A stretch of DNA of 44,861 bases from Lachnospiraceae bacterium (GTDB taxonomy: Bacteria; Bacillota; Clostridia; Lachnospirales; Lachnospiraceae): contig CAJTIU010000036.1 of assembly GCA_910576335.1 (NCBI GenBank), positions 1 through 44,861 of the forward strand. Reading direction: 5' to 3'. The notes beneath the pieces were generated by a model, which was not told where the DNA came from, made no database searches, and was given only the letters and a program-made list of their open reading frames with translations. The position numbers and the translations under genes are program-made. This document shows positions 25,327 to 33,449 of the stretch, piece by piece. Positions within the stretch are counted from its first letter, which is position 1; each line of letters begins with the position of its first letter.

Positions 25327-27258
25327 ATGGCAGGAATAAGAACGGAAAATGTGATTTATGATGTCGGCAATTACTGCCGCTTATCAAAAGACGATGGCAC
25401 GGATAATGAGAGTGCGAGCATTGCCACACAGAAATCCATCCTCACGGATTATGTGAAGAAACAGGGATGGAATCTGGTAAAAACGTATGTGGACGACGGG
25501 TACTCTGGTACGAATTTCCAAAGACCAGCTTTTCAAGAAATGCTTAAGGACATTGAAAGCGGACGGATAAACTGCGTGATTACGAAAGATTTATCACGTT
25601 TAGGGAGGAACTACCTTGACTGCGGATTATATCTGGAAGTCTTTTTCCCAGAGCATAATGTGAGGTATATAGCGGTCAATGACGGCGTGGATACCTTGAA
25701 TAAATCGGCGATGGACATCACCCCATTCCGCAATATCCTAAACGAAATGTATTCTGCCGATGTGTCGGTCAAGATAAAATCGGCGTACCGAGCGAGGTTC
25801 CAGCAGGGGAAATTCATGGGGACGTATGCACCCTATGGGTATATCAAAGACCCTGCCGACCATAACCACCTGCTAATAGATGATAAGGTTGCCCATGTGG
25901 TAAAGGAGATATTTCAACTTGCATTGGAGGGAAATGGAATCTCCAAAATCCGCAAGCACATCAATAAACAGCATATCTTACGCCCTGCCGCTTATGCGGC
26001 GGAGCAGGGGGCGGCAGGTTATGAACGGTACTTTGAGGGTAACGAGGAAAACCGCTATATATGGAGCGAGAACAGCGTGAGGGGCATTTTAAGAAGCCCG
26101 ATATATGCGGGGAACCTTGCAGGCTACAAGCGGATTGCCGCCAACATGAAAAGCAGGAAACGCCCCTCTAAGCTACCCGAAGAATGGGAAGTGATACCCG
26201 ACACCCATGAGGGGATAGTCACGCAGGAGGAATTTGACACCGTACAGCAGCTTATCACAAGCCGTCGATTGCCCGAAAACAAGGGCGGTTTTGAGAACAT
26301 TTTTGCAGGCGTTATCAAGTGTGCGGACTGCGGCTACGCTCTTCGGGCTATGAGTGCAAACAGAAGAAAACGCCCCGACATCATCGACTGCGTACAATAC
26401 ACCTGCAATAATTATGGCAGGTATGGCAACGTCATGTGTACCGCACACGCCATTGAAGCGAGGGATTTATTCAATGCCGTCCTTGCCGACATCAACCGTT
26501 TTGCGGATATGGCGGTGAATGACGAACGGGCGGTGAGGGCGATTGAGAAGCGGCTCACGGAAACAGACCAGAGCAAAGCTAAGGCAATGGAGAAAGAACG
26601 GAAGAAGCTGAACAAACGCCTTGCAGAGCTTGACAGGCTGTTTTCCTCTCTCTATGAGGATAAAGTTATGGAGCGTATCACCGAGCGGAATTTTGAGATG
26701 ATGTCGGGGAAATACCAGAAAGAACAGCTTGAAATTGAAGCAAGGCTGAAAGAGGTAACGGAAACGCTCAATGAAAGCTATGAGAAATCGCAGGGAATCC
26801 GTGACTTCCTTTCCCTTATCCGCAACTACCAAGGCATTAAGGAATTGGACGCAACAATAATAAATGCACTGATAGACAAGATACTTGTTTCGGAGCGTGA
26901 AAAGTCAGCAGACGGAACAGTTAGACAGGAAATCAAGATTTACTATAAATTCATCGGCTTTGTCGGTGAATTACATATCACACCTACAAAACGGTGGACA
27001 GCATTATCCGCTAAACACTGTACGGTGTGCGGCGTTGAATATGTCCCAGGCTCTGGCATATCGAAGTATTGTCCTGCTTGTGCCAAGAGGATACAGAGGG
27101 AGAAGTCAAACGAGAGCAAACGCAGGAGCAGGGAACAGAAAAGGATGGTATGTATTGAACTGTCCGCAAAAAATGACCGACTGACTTGGAGCAAAGGCTT
27201 GGTCGTCTGGAACGTCAGGGCAATATGTTCCCAGAGGTGGAAGTTTACCGTTATGTGA
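25327..27258 (+). CDS. Large serine recombinase (TndX/TnpX type)
   Basis: 643 residues in the integrated form. ATG 25327 is chosen because CGGAGGTTTAACAG precedes it; ATG 25291 adds 12 residues without support. The N-terminal resolvase domain has YCRLSKDDG with catalytic Ser20 and ITKDLSRLGRNYLD. The recombinase domain (about 165-270) includes MGTYAPYGYIKDP. A zinc ribbon is CADCGYALRAM with C-x8-C (TCNNYGRYGNVMC), then coiled coil and DUF4368 (ALIDKILVSEREK). A second Cys cluster (CTVCG, CPACA) precedes the end. The last 25 residues (from base 27184) are read from helicase DNA in another frame; in the excised circle the gene would stop right after the junction. Confidence 0.93.
   Translation: MAGIRTENVIYDVGNYCRLSKDDGTDNESASIATQKSILTDYVKKQGWNLVKTYVDDGYSGTNFQRPAFQEMLKDIESGRINCVITKDLSRLGRNYLDCGLYLEVFFPEHNVRYIAVNDGVDTLNKSAMDITPFRNILNEMYSADVSVKIKSAYRARFQQGKFMGTYAPYGYIKDPADHNHLLIDDKVAHVVKEIFQLALEGNGISKIRKHINKQHILRPAAYAAEQGAAGYERYFEGNEENRYIWSENSVRGILRSPIYAGNLAGYKRIAANMKSRKRPSKLPEEWEVIPDTHEGIVTQEEFDTVQQLITSRRLPENKGGFENIFAGVIKCADCGYALRAMSANRRKRPDIIDCVQYTCNNYGRYGNVMCTAHAIEARDLFNAVLADINRFADMAVNDERAVRAIEKRLTETDQSKAKAMEKERKKLNKRLAELDRLFSSLYEDKVMERITERNFEMMSGKYQKEQLEIEARLKEVTETLNESYEKSQGIRDFLSLIRNYQGIKELDATIINALIDKILVSEREKSADGTVRQEIKIYYKFIGFVGELHITPTKRWTALSAKHCTVCGVEYVPGSGISKYCPACAKRIQREKSNESKRRSREQKRMVCIELSAKNDRLTWSKGLVVWNVRAICSQRWKFTVM
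27172..27196. other. Right attachment junction of the nested element
   Basis: Element DNA ends with CCGACT and the shared GA at 27183-27184; helicase DNA resumes with CTTGGAGCAAAGG. The junction lies within the reading frame of the recombinase. Confidence 0.85.
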
Positions 27259-28124
27259 CGGAACAGACCTTTGATGCGTACCTCTATCAGCTTGTCGAGG
27301 GAAAGCAGAAATTTATCAGCCAGATAATGACGAGCAAAAGCCCTGTCCGTTCTGCCGAGGACGTGGACGAAGTGGCTCTTTCCTTTGCGGAGGTGAAAAT
27401 GCTTGCCACAGGCGACGAGCGTTTCAAGGAAAAAATGGATTTGGATATGCAGGTAGCGAAGCTGAAAGTCTTGAAGCAGAGCTATCTTTCCGAGCATTAT
27501 GACCTTGAGGACAGGATACTGAAGCACTATCCGCAGGCGATTAAAGATTATGAGGAACGCATTACAGCTTATGGGAATGATGCGGAGATTGCCAGTCAGC
27601 ATAAGCCGCAGGGCGAGGATAAGTTCTGCTCCATGACCTTAAAAGGCGTGACCTACAAAGAAAAAGCGGACGCAGGTGAGATGCTCCTTGCTATCTGCAA
27701 GGAAAATCCGATGTCACAGCCGATAGAAGTCGGCAGCTACCGTGGTTTCAAGATGGAGGTTTTCTATGATACCATCAATGCACACTATTGTCTGAATCTC
27801 TGCGGAATGAAGAAATATAAGGTAGATTTAGGTGTGGATGCTTTGGGCAATCTTACCAGAATTGAGAATGAGATTGCCAAGTTCCCTGCCCGACTGGAAG
27901 CTGCCAAGACCAGAAAGGCAGAAACCATTGCACAGCTTGAAACAGCAAAAGTTGAAGTTGAGAAACCGTTTGCTTTTGAAAATGAGCTGAAAGAAAAGAC
28001 GGAAAGGCTTAATGCCCTCAATATCGAACTGAATCTGAATGAAAAGGACAATGCCGTGATTGATGATGAGCCAGAACAGAACGGTGAGCCGACAGAGAAA
28101 AAAAGTGCGGACAGGGAGCGGTAA
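27186..28124 (+). pseudogene. C-terminal part of the interrupted giant helicase
   Basis: 312 residues beginning L-E-Q-R-L-G-R-L-E-R-Q-G-N, the second half of SNF2 motif VI, directly after the right junction. It continues with VEVYRYVTEQTFDAYLYQ, the family's post-motif region, and a long charged helical tail (ARLEAAKTRKAETIAQLE; LKEKTERLNALNIELNLNEKD). It has no ribosome site of its own; a TTG at 27186 is the first possible start. It is in phase with the N-terminal part only when the nested element is removed. Confidence 0.88.
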
Positions 28125-28139
28125 ACCCCGTTTGCACAT

Positions 28140-28168
28140 TTGTATTGAGTATTTCTGGGCAGTATAAT
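28140..28168 (+). promoter_or_regulatory. Possible promoter after the helicase
   Basis: TTGTAT (28140-28145), 17 bases, TATAAT (28163-28168). It would let 28203 and downstream genes be expressed even while the helicase gene is interrupted. Confidence 0.55.
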
Positions 28169-28202
28169 AAAGGACAATGAGAAAAGTTGGAGGTGAGCAA
28201 GA

Positions 28203-28532
28203 ATGTCTGATGCGTTCAGATTTGAAACTTTTGTAGATGTTCACAGCAATATCTTTAATGAATATCTCGGCTCTGTCATCGCAAAGCTGTCCAGAGAAAA
28301 CGAGGAATACCGTGCCGTGAGAGCCGAGATTGAGGGCTTGTATGAGAAATATCCGAAAGTATTAGGCGTGTTTGACACGGAAACAGTGGTGGAACTGACC
28401 GAGGAAGAATGTGCCGTATTGATTAAAGTGATGGAGCTTAGGAACAAACTTACGGACATGGAGATGCAGTCGGTCTATTTCCGTGGCTGCTATGACAGTG
28501 TGGGGTATCTGAAAAAGGCAGGGATTTTATAA
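28203..28532 (+). CDS. Conserved small ICE protein
   Basis: 109 residues, start after TTGGAGGTGAGCAAGA. Mostly helical and acidic (FRFETFVDVHSNIFNEYLGSVIAK; ELTEEECAVLIKVMELRNKL; MEMQSVYFRGCYDSVGYLKK). Commonly encoded directly after the giant helicase in this ICE family. No enzymatic motif; function unknown. Confidence 0.7.
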   Translation: MSDAFRFETFVDVHSNIFNEYLGSVIAKLSRENEEYRAVRAEIEGLYEKYPKVLGVFDTETVVELTEEECAVLIKVMELRNKLTDMEMQSVYFRGCYDSVGYLKKAGIL

Positions 28533-28661
28533 CGGACTGACTGAGGAAAAAGGCGGTGTCGGCGTGAGTGCTGATGCCGTCTTTTCATGGTTATTATATT
28601 TATAAGAGGTAGAAAATAATGACTTTTTGTGATATGATTGCAATAAAAAAGAGAGGGAAGT

Positions 28662-29552
28662 ATGAAAAGAAAAATAGGAAAAACAATAAAAGAACTAAAA
28701 ATTCAAATTATACTGTTAATTATAGCAATCTTTTTGATTTGTAAATTTTCATCTGCACCACTTTTATTTGGATGGATGCCGTTTTTTCTTAGACCTCAAC
28801 AAGAAACAATGGCTTTTGAGCTTTTCCGTATTATGGAAAGTCTTAGCTTGGCGTATATTGCATCTTTAATATTCTATTTGGTGGTAGATTATATACCTAA
28901 GAAGAAAATGGAAGAAAAGGCGTTTGAGATACTTAAACCTCACCTTGTTTCGCTCTTTATGCGGATGAATGAGATTAATAGTTATTTTAAGTGCGTAATG
29001 AATGTTACCGACTTTTCAAAGTTGCCGCAAGAAAAAATAAAGGAAATTGATGATTTTTATTTTACGAACAGAAGCAAATTCTTTATGGAAACTTCTTATA
29101 GAAATAATATAAGTAACCGTTCGGATATGGCGGTTTTTCATGGAGCTAAAGAAATAAGAGATAATGGTAAATCAATTTTAAAAGTTTATGAAGATATAGA
29201 TGCGATTTCTGCAACGATGGTACAAGCATCATCTGAACTTATCACGTTGTTAAGTAAAATAAGAAGTTCAGAATTTCTTGAAAAAATATTAAAGATTTTT
29301 AAAGATAAGGAAGAAAGTCTAAATGGAGAAGAAATTATCTGTCGTTATTTGAATTTTTATGAGGATTTAGCAGAATTTTCGTTTCTGGAAATGCAGTTAG
29401 CACAATACGATTTTGACAAAATAACTGTTGAATATAGAGAAGCTACAAAGAAAGAAATTGTGGAATGGATTGAATTACAAGTTAAAATGCGAAAGGAACA
29501 TCCCGAAATAGAAGAATACTTTAAAATGATAAATTCAAAAAGTAACGTATAA
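28662..29552 (+). CDS. AT-rich orphan membrane protein, likely cargo
   Basis: 296 residues; GAGAGGGAAGT precedes the ATG. Two hydrophobic segments near the N-terminus (about 14-40, IQIILLIIAIFLICKF; and about 58-80, SLAYIASLIFYLVVDYI) are followed by a 210-residue charged, helical cytoplasmic-type domain. Codon use is markedly AT-rich compared with both neighbours, and the gene is bounded by a G12 tract and a terminator, so it looks like a later insertion between conserved ICE genes. No family recognised. A defence or surface-sensing role is only a guess from position. Confidence 0.7.
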   Translation: MKRKIGKTIKELKIQIILLIIAIFLICKFSSAPLLFGWMPFFLRPQQETMAFELFRIMESLSLAYIASLIFYLVVDYIPKKKMEEKAFEILKPHLVSLFMRMNEINSYFKCVMNVTDFSKLPQEKIKEIDDFYFTNRSKFFMETSYRNNISNRSDMAVFHGAKEIRDNGKSILKVYEDIDAISATMVQASSELITLLSKIRSSEFLEKILKIFKDKEESLNGEEIICRYLNFYEDLAEFSFLEMQLAQYDFDKITVEYREATKKEIVEWIELQVKMRKEHPEIEEYFKMINSKSNV

Positions 29553-29557
29553 AATTT

Positions 29558-29569
29558 GGGGGGGGGGGG
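29558..29569. repeat. Run of twelve G
   Basis: Twelve consecutive G five bases after the stop of the orphan membrane gene, in otherwise AT-rich DNA. Such tracts vary in length by slippage; here it lies outside coding sequence. Sequencing or assembly error in the exact count is possible. Confidence 0.8.
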
Positions 29570-29613
29570 ATAATTCGTTTGTTCTATTGAGTTACGAAAA
29601 TATATTTTTACAT

Positions 29614-29659
29614 AGCCGAGAGGTTTTCACAACGAAAATCTTTCGGCTTATTTTATTTT
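29614..29659. terminator. Terminator after the orphan membrane gene
   Basis: AGCCGAGAGGTTTT (29614-29627) pairs with AAAATCTTTCGGCT (29635-29648) with two G-U pairs, then TATTTTATTTT. It separates the cargo gene from the next ICE gene. Confidence 0.75.
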
Positions 29660-29674
29660 CAAGGAGGTGTGTGA

Positions 29675-30022
29675 TTGAATTACCAAGAGTACAGACAGTC
29701 CCTTAATCAAAAACTGGCTGAAAAGGTAGAGCGTGAGCTTGCTGATTTCCGTGAGGATATTTTAAGCAAAAGCCCGCAGGAGGTTTACGATGTAGCGTAT
29801 CAGATTATTTTAAAGAATGATATTGCAGAGTGCTTTTCCGATGTGGATTATTCACCACAGGTGGCAAAAGCCCTTATGAAGTCGCCGAATCTTTTGCAGG
29901 ATATTTATGAGGAATGGATTGGGAGGGAGGATTCCCACATGGACGAATTACGCCAGACCATCGCTGATTTTAAGTCGTATATGGTTAAGACGGAAAAGAT
30001 TTTGTCTGGGAAAGAGAGGTGA
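29675..30022 (+). CDS. DUF3848-family ICE protein
   Basis: 115 residues from TTG 29675, chosen for the AAGGAGGTGTGTGA site just upstream. The pattern LAEKVERELADFREDILSKS, EVYDVAYQIILKNDIAECF, QVAKALMKSPNLLQDIYEEW fits DUF3848, a small helical family of clostridial conjugative elements. Function unknown. Only ten bases separate it from the Toprim gene, so the two are co-transcribed. Confidence 0.8.
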   Translation: MNYQEYRQSLNQKLAEKVERELADFREDILSKSPQEVYDVAYQIILKNDIAECFSDVDYSPQVAKALMKSPNLLQDIYEEWIGREDSHMDELRQTIADFKSYMVKTEKILSGKER

Positions 30023-30032
30023 GCTTGTTTGG

Positions 30033-31022
30033 ATGAGAAGTAACAGACCCTATGTGCAGATTGACCCAGACGTGCTTGAGCGGGCAAGGCAGATAGATTT
30101 GCTTTCCTATCTTCGGGCTTACGAGCCGAGCAACCTTGTCAAAGTCAAAGGCACGTCGAACGTCTACTGTACCGCCGAGCATGACAGCCTAAAGATTTCC
30201 AATGGCAAATGGTACTGGTGGTCGAGGGGCTTCGGCGGCTATTCCGCCCTCGATTATCTGATGAAAGTTAAAGAATACGGCTTTGTGGAAGCCGTGGAAA
30301 TCCTCACGGGGCAGACGATGGCGGACTGGAAGCCGCCGCCCCCTGTTATGAAAAAAGCTGAGCCAAAGGTGCTGTTCCTGCCGCCGAAGAATAAAAATTG
30401 CGACAGGGTGGCGGAATATCTTTTCGGGCGTGGCATTGATTATCTGCTTATCCAAGAGTGCATTGCCGAGGGGATTATTTTTGAGAGTGCCGACTACCAC
30501 AACGCTGTTTTTATCGGAAAAGATGAGAACGGAACGCCAAAGTATGCCGCCTGCCGTGGCACAATCAGCAGTTTTAAACGTGACGCATCGGGCAGCGACA
30601 AGCGGTATTCGTTTCGGCTTCTGGCAGGAAGCCCGTGTGCTTCGGTGCATTTATTTGAAGCCGCCATTGATTTATTGTCCTATGCCACTTATTTAAAGTG
30701 TGAGGGGAAAGATTACAAAGCGGAAAATCTGCTTTCTCTTTCGGGTGTGTATCAGCCGAAGAAAGAGATAAAGGACAGCAAAATCCCTGTTGCCCTCACG
30801 ACTTTTTTGAAAGCAAACCCGCAAATTAAAACTATATTTCTGCATCTGGATAAGGACAGGGCAGGTCGGTTATGCACCGCCGCTTTGAAAGAATTATTGC
30901 AGAAAGACTACCGAATCGTTGATGAACCGCCGCCAGTCGGCAAGGACTTCAACGATTTTTTAATGTCATATCTGGGGATTGCAAGGCAGAAACAAAGCCG
31001 TGAAAGGGGGGATGCCCGTTGA
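30033..31022 (+). CDS. Primase-like protein with DUF3991 and Toprim domains
   Basis: 329 residues from ATG 30033 (GAGAGG upstream; the open frame before it has no supported start). The N-terminus (about 35-100) resembles a degenerate CHC2-type zinc/primase module: YCTAEHDSLKISNGKWYWWS, GYSALDYLMKV. DUF3991 follows (LPPKNKNCDRVAEYLFGRGI). The C-terminal Toprim fold has HLFEAAIDLLSYA (the E) and IFLHLDKDRAGR (the DxD). It probably primes synthesis of the complementary strand after transfer or assists replication of the circular ICE. Confidence 0.85.
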   Translation: MRSNRPYVQIDPDVLERARQIDLLSYLRAYEPSNLVKVKGTSNVYCTAEHDSLKISNGKWYWWSRGFGGYSALDYLMKVKEYGFVEAVEILTGQTMADWKPPPPVMKKAEPKVLFLPPKNKNCDRVAEYLFGRGIDYLLIQECIAEGIIFESADYHNAVFIGKDENGTPKYAACRGTISSFKRDASGSDKRYSFRLLAGSPCASVHLFEAAIDLLSYATYLKCEGKDYKAENLLSLSGVYQPKKEIKDSKIPVALTTFLKANPQIKTIFLHLDKDRAGRLCTAALKELLQKDYRIVDEPPPVGKDFNDFLMSYLGIARQKQSRERGDAR

Positions 31023-31096
31023 CTGTCGGATGTTTTTTTCTAAGACAGGAGCATGAAACCAGATAAAATTTAAAGCCAAAAGAAAGGAAAAGAAGA

Positions 31097-31387
31097 TTGA
31101 AAAAATATGATGTTACGCTCACAGGTCACTTTGAAAAGACCGTTTCCATCTATGCAGACAGCCCCGAACAGGCGGCGGAAAAGTTAAAGATTGTCCTGTT
31201 TGACACCGACCTTGTGAGGCTTTCCGATGGGGATTTTGTCTGCGGGGAAGCGGATATTAAGGATGAAGATGAGGACGGTTGTGAAGAAAATACAGCAGAG
31301 AATGAGGATATAGAGGACGTATGCTGTTCGGACTGTCCGTACTTCTGCCCCGTGTGCGGAGAATGTATGTATGAGGGCGAAGATTAA
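31097..31387 (+). CDS. Acidic protein with C-terminal cysteine cluster (DpnD/PcfM-like)
   Basis: 96 residues from TTG 31097 after AAAGGAAAAGAAGA. The N-terminal half (YDVTLTGHFEKTVSIYADSP, EQAAEKLKIVLFD) resembles the DpnD/PcfM small-domain family. The second half is very acidic and ends in a dense Cys cluster (CCSDCPYFCPVCGECM), probably a zinc site. Role unknown; commonly placed before the oriT/mobC region. Confidence 0.65.
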   Translation: MKKYDVTLTGHFEKTVSIYADSPEQAAEKLKIVLFDTDLVRLSDGDFVCGEADIKDEDEDGCEENTAENEDIEDVCCSDCPYFCPVCGECMYEGED

Positions 31388-31440
31388 AGACACGTCTTAC
31401 CAAGCACTGAATTTGGTTATCCATCTGCCGATGGAAACAA

Positions 31441-31530
31441 AATTCGCTTGTTAGGGGAAAGCTCCCCTAATACCCCGTAAAAAGAACAATGCCAAAGTAT
31501 GCCGCCATGCCGTGTGCGGCACGGCGGTCA
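31441..31530. other. oriT: Candidate origin of transfer of the ICE
   Basis: The 160-base gap before mobC holds a perfect stem TTAGGGGA/TCCCCTAA (31451-31470, loop AAGC), then TACCCCGTAAAAAG, and a second stem CCGCCATGCCG (31502-31512) with CGGCACGGCGG (31517-31527, ten of eleven pairs). Position immediately upstream of mobC and relaxase and the paired stems are typical of oriT. The nick site cannot be placed from sequence alone. Confidence 0.6.
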
Positions 31531-31547
31531 CAGAAAGGAATCCAAGA

Positions 31548-31712
31548 ATGAGTGAGTTTTTATATTTTATCCTCGGCGCAACGCTCGGCGGCATGGTCGG
31601 CGTGGCGGCTATGTGTGTGTTGCAGATTCACAGGCTGTCCGAGGGAAAGGGGGATTTGGATGCGGAAACGAAACGTGCAGATACTGTTCCGACTGACCGA
31701 GGAAGAAGCTGA
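31548..31712 (+). CDS. DUF3789-family single-pass membrane protein
   Basis: 54 residues from ATG 31548 after AGAAAGGAATCC. One membrane helix (FILGATLGGMVGVAAMCVL) followed by a short charged tail, the pattern of DUF3789 proteins that precede mobC in this ICE family. It overlaps mobC by 53 bases. Confidence 0.75.
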   Translation: MSEFLYFILGATLGGMVGVAAMCVLQIHRLSEGKGDLDAETKRADTVPTDRGRS

Positions 31713-31992
31713 ATACCTCTGCTCCCTTGCGGAGAGGGCGGGACACTCCAGACAAGCCCTGCTCCAGTCGATGGTCATGGGCTACCGCCTATGTGAGAAG
31801 CCAGACCCAGAGTTTTATAAAATCATGCGGGAATTGTCCGCCATCGGCAACCGCATCAACCAGCTTGCGGCAAAGGCGAACGCCTTAAACTTTGTGGACA
31901 CGCCGATGCTCTATGACGAAGCCAAACGGTGGCGGGACTTCCGTCTGGACGTGAGCAGGAGCTACCTTGTTCCGAGGAAGATGTCTGGCTGA
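31660..31992 (+). CDS. mobC: MobC relaxosome accessory protein
   Basis: 110 residues from ATG 31660 (GGGGGATTTGG upstream). A ribbon-helix-helix-like start (VQILFRLTEEEAEYLCSLAERAG) is followed by the family signature MRELSAIGNRINQLAAKAN. MobC binds oriT and helps the relaxase open it. Its stop overlaps the ATG of the relaxase. Confidence 0.9.
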   Translation: MRKRNVQILFRLTEEEAEYLCSLAERAGHSRQALLQSMVMGYRLCEKPDPEFYKIMRELSAIGNRINQLAAKANALNFVDTPMLYDEAKRWRDFRLDVSRSYLVPRKMSG

Positions 31993-33449
31993 TGGCGGTC
32001 TGCGAAATCTGGGACGTAAAGGGCAGGCTCGACCATCCTATCGACTACGCCGAGAACCCAGAAAAGACCGCCAACCCCAAATACAGCAGAGCCGACCTGC
32101 AGGCGATGGGCGATGTGATGAAGTATGCCACCAACGGTGACAAGACCGAGCAGCAGTTTTTTGTCACGGGCGTAAACTGCGACCCGTCTACGGCAAGGGA
32201 CGAGATGATGATAGCCAAAGCACAATGGAACGACCAGAGCGAAATAGTCTGCTACCACGGCTTCCAGAGCTTTAAGGCAGGCGAGGTCACGCCAGAGCAG
32301 GCACATGAAGTCGGCGTGAAGTTGGCGGAGAAGATGTGGGGCGACCGATTTCAAGTCGTTGTAGCCACTCACCTTAATACGGAATGCCTGCACAATCATT
32401 TTGTTGTCAACTCCGTTTCCTATGTGGACGGAAAGCACTATCACGATAACAAAAAGAATCTGCGGTTATTGCGTAAGCGTTCGGATGAATTGTGCCGTGA
32501 GTATTCCCTATCAGTCATCGAACACCCAAGCGGCAGGAAGAAGCCTTATGCTTTATACCAAGCCGAGAAGAACGGTCTGCCTACAAGGGACACCGTGGCA
32601 CGGCAGGCGGTGGACGAAGCCATCTCAAAATCATTTACGCTGAAAGATTTTGACCGTCAGTTGTCGGAAATGGGATACCGCATCAATTTTGACCCTAACA
32701 GAAAATACTGGACGATTATCGGGAAAGGGTGGCAAAGACCAAAGCGGCTCTACAAGCTCGGCGATGATTACACCAATGAAAGGATAACGGAACGCATATG
32801 GGAAAATTCCTATGCGGTCAAATTTCAGAGCTTTTCCAAAGAGCAGCCGCAGGTCAAAGTGTACCGTGTCCGTGGCTCTCTGAAGGACGCAAAGAAAATC
32901 GGCGGATTGCGTGGGCTGTATCTCCATTACTGTTACAGGCTCGGTATTTTGCCAAAGAAGAAACAACAGAACTATGCACGGCTTCACTATCTTCTGAAAG
33001 ACGATTTAATGAAGATGGACGCCATCACAGATGAAACAAGGCTGCTCTGCCGCAACCACATCGACACGGCGGAGCAGCTTTTGTCCTATAAAGGCTCTCT
33101 GGAATCCGAGATGCAGGAGCTGACCGAACAGCGTAAGGGGCTTTACTCCCAATCCCGAAAATCCGTTGGCAAAGAAACCCCCTGCGGGGATACCTCTATG
33201 CCATGCGGCAATAACGAGGAAAAAGAAGCGGTCAAGGCTCGATTGTCGGAAATCACGGGGCGCATGAAAACACTGCGGAGGGAGGTCAGATTGTGCGAGG
33301 GAATCGAAGCCCGCAGCGGCACTATCAAAGAGAAGTTGCAGACCATACGGGCAGACGAGAACAAAGAAAAAGGAAAGGAGCTGATGAAGTATGAACACAG
33401 GCGGCGAAGCGGCGGAGCAAATCGTAAGGATGAGCTTGGAGGGATTTGA
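31992..33449 (+). CDS. Relaxase/mobilization nuclease (MobA/VirD2 type)
   Basis: 485 residues, ATG overlapping the mobC stop. The relaxase domain covers about 1-200: Y-A-x-N-P-E-K-T at about 18, YHGFQSFKAGEVTPEQAHEVG, and VVATHLNTECLHNHFVVNSV with the H-x7-H-N-H metal triad. The catalytic Tyr is probably Tyr17 (IDYAENPEKT). The C-terminal part is helical (about 340-480) and includes a stretch coded by a repeat also found at 41967 and 42017. It cuts the ICE oriT and pilots the strand to VirD4. Confidence 0.92.
   Translation: MAVCEIWDVKGRLDHPIDYAENPEKTANPKYSRADLQAMGDVMKYATNGDKTEQQFFVTGVNCDPSTARDEMMIAKAQWNDQSEIVCYHGFQSFKAGEVTPEQAHEVGVKLAEKMWGDRFQVVVATHLNTECLHNHFVVNSVSYVDGKHYHDNKKNLRLLRKRSDELCREYSLSVIEHPSGRKKPYALYQAEKNGLPTRDTVARQAVDEAISKSFTLKDFDRQLSEMGYRINFDPNRKYWTIIGKGWQRPKRLYKLGDDYTNERITERIWENSYAVKFQSFSKEQPQVKVYRVRGSLKDAKKIGGLRGLYLHYCYRLGILPKKKQQNYARLHYLLKDDLMKMDAITDETRLLCRNHIDTAEQLLSYKGSLESEMQELTEQRKGLYSQSRKSVGKETPCGDTSMPCGNNEEKEAVKARLSEITGRMKTLRREVRLCEGIEARSGTIKEKLQTIRADENKEKGKELMKYEHRRRSGGANRKDELGGI

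Larger units (their letters stand above)
16963..27184. mobile_element. Nested mobilizable element with large serine recombinase, about 10.2 kb
   Basis: Removing 10,220 bases between the two GA dinucleotides (16963-16964 and 27183-27184) rebuilds TGG CGA CCC TCG GAC TTG GAG CAA, that is W-R-P-S-D-L-E-Q, the conserved helicase motif VI, with no frame change. The element carries its own recombinase at the right end, a MobV relaxase with oriT, a RecA-like replication ATPase, ParB, an ssDNA-binding protein, tnpV and a four-gene AT-rich cargo. It is an integrative mobilizable element of the Tn4451-like type in organisation; transfer functions must be supplied by a helper such as the surrounding ICE. 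Confidence 0.92.
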
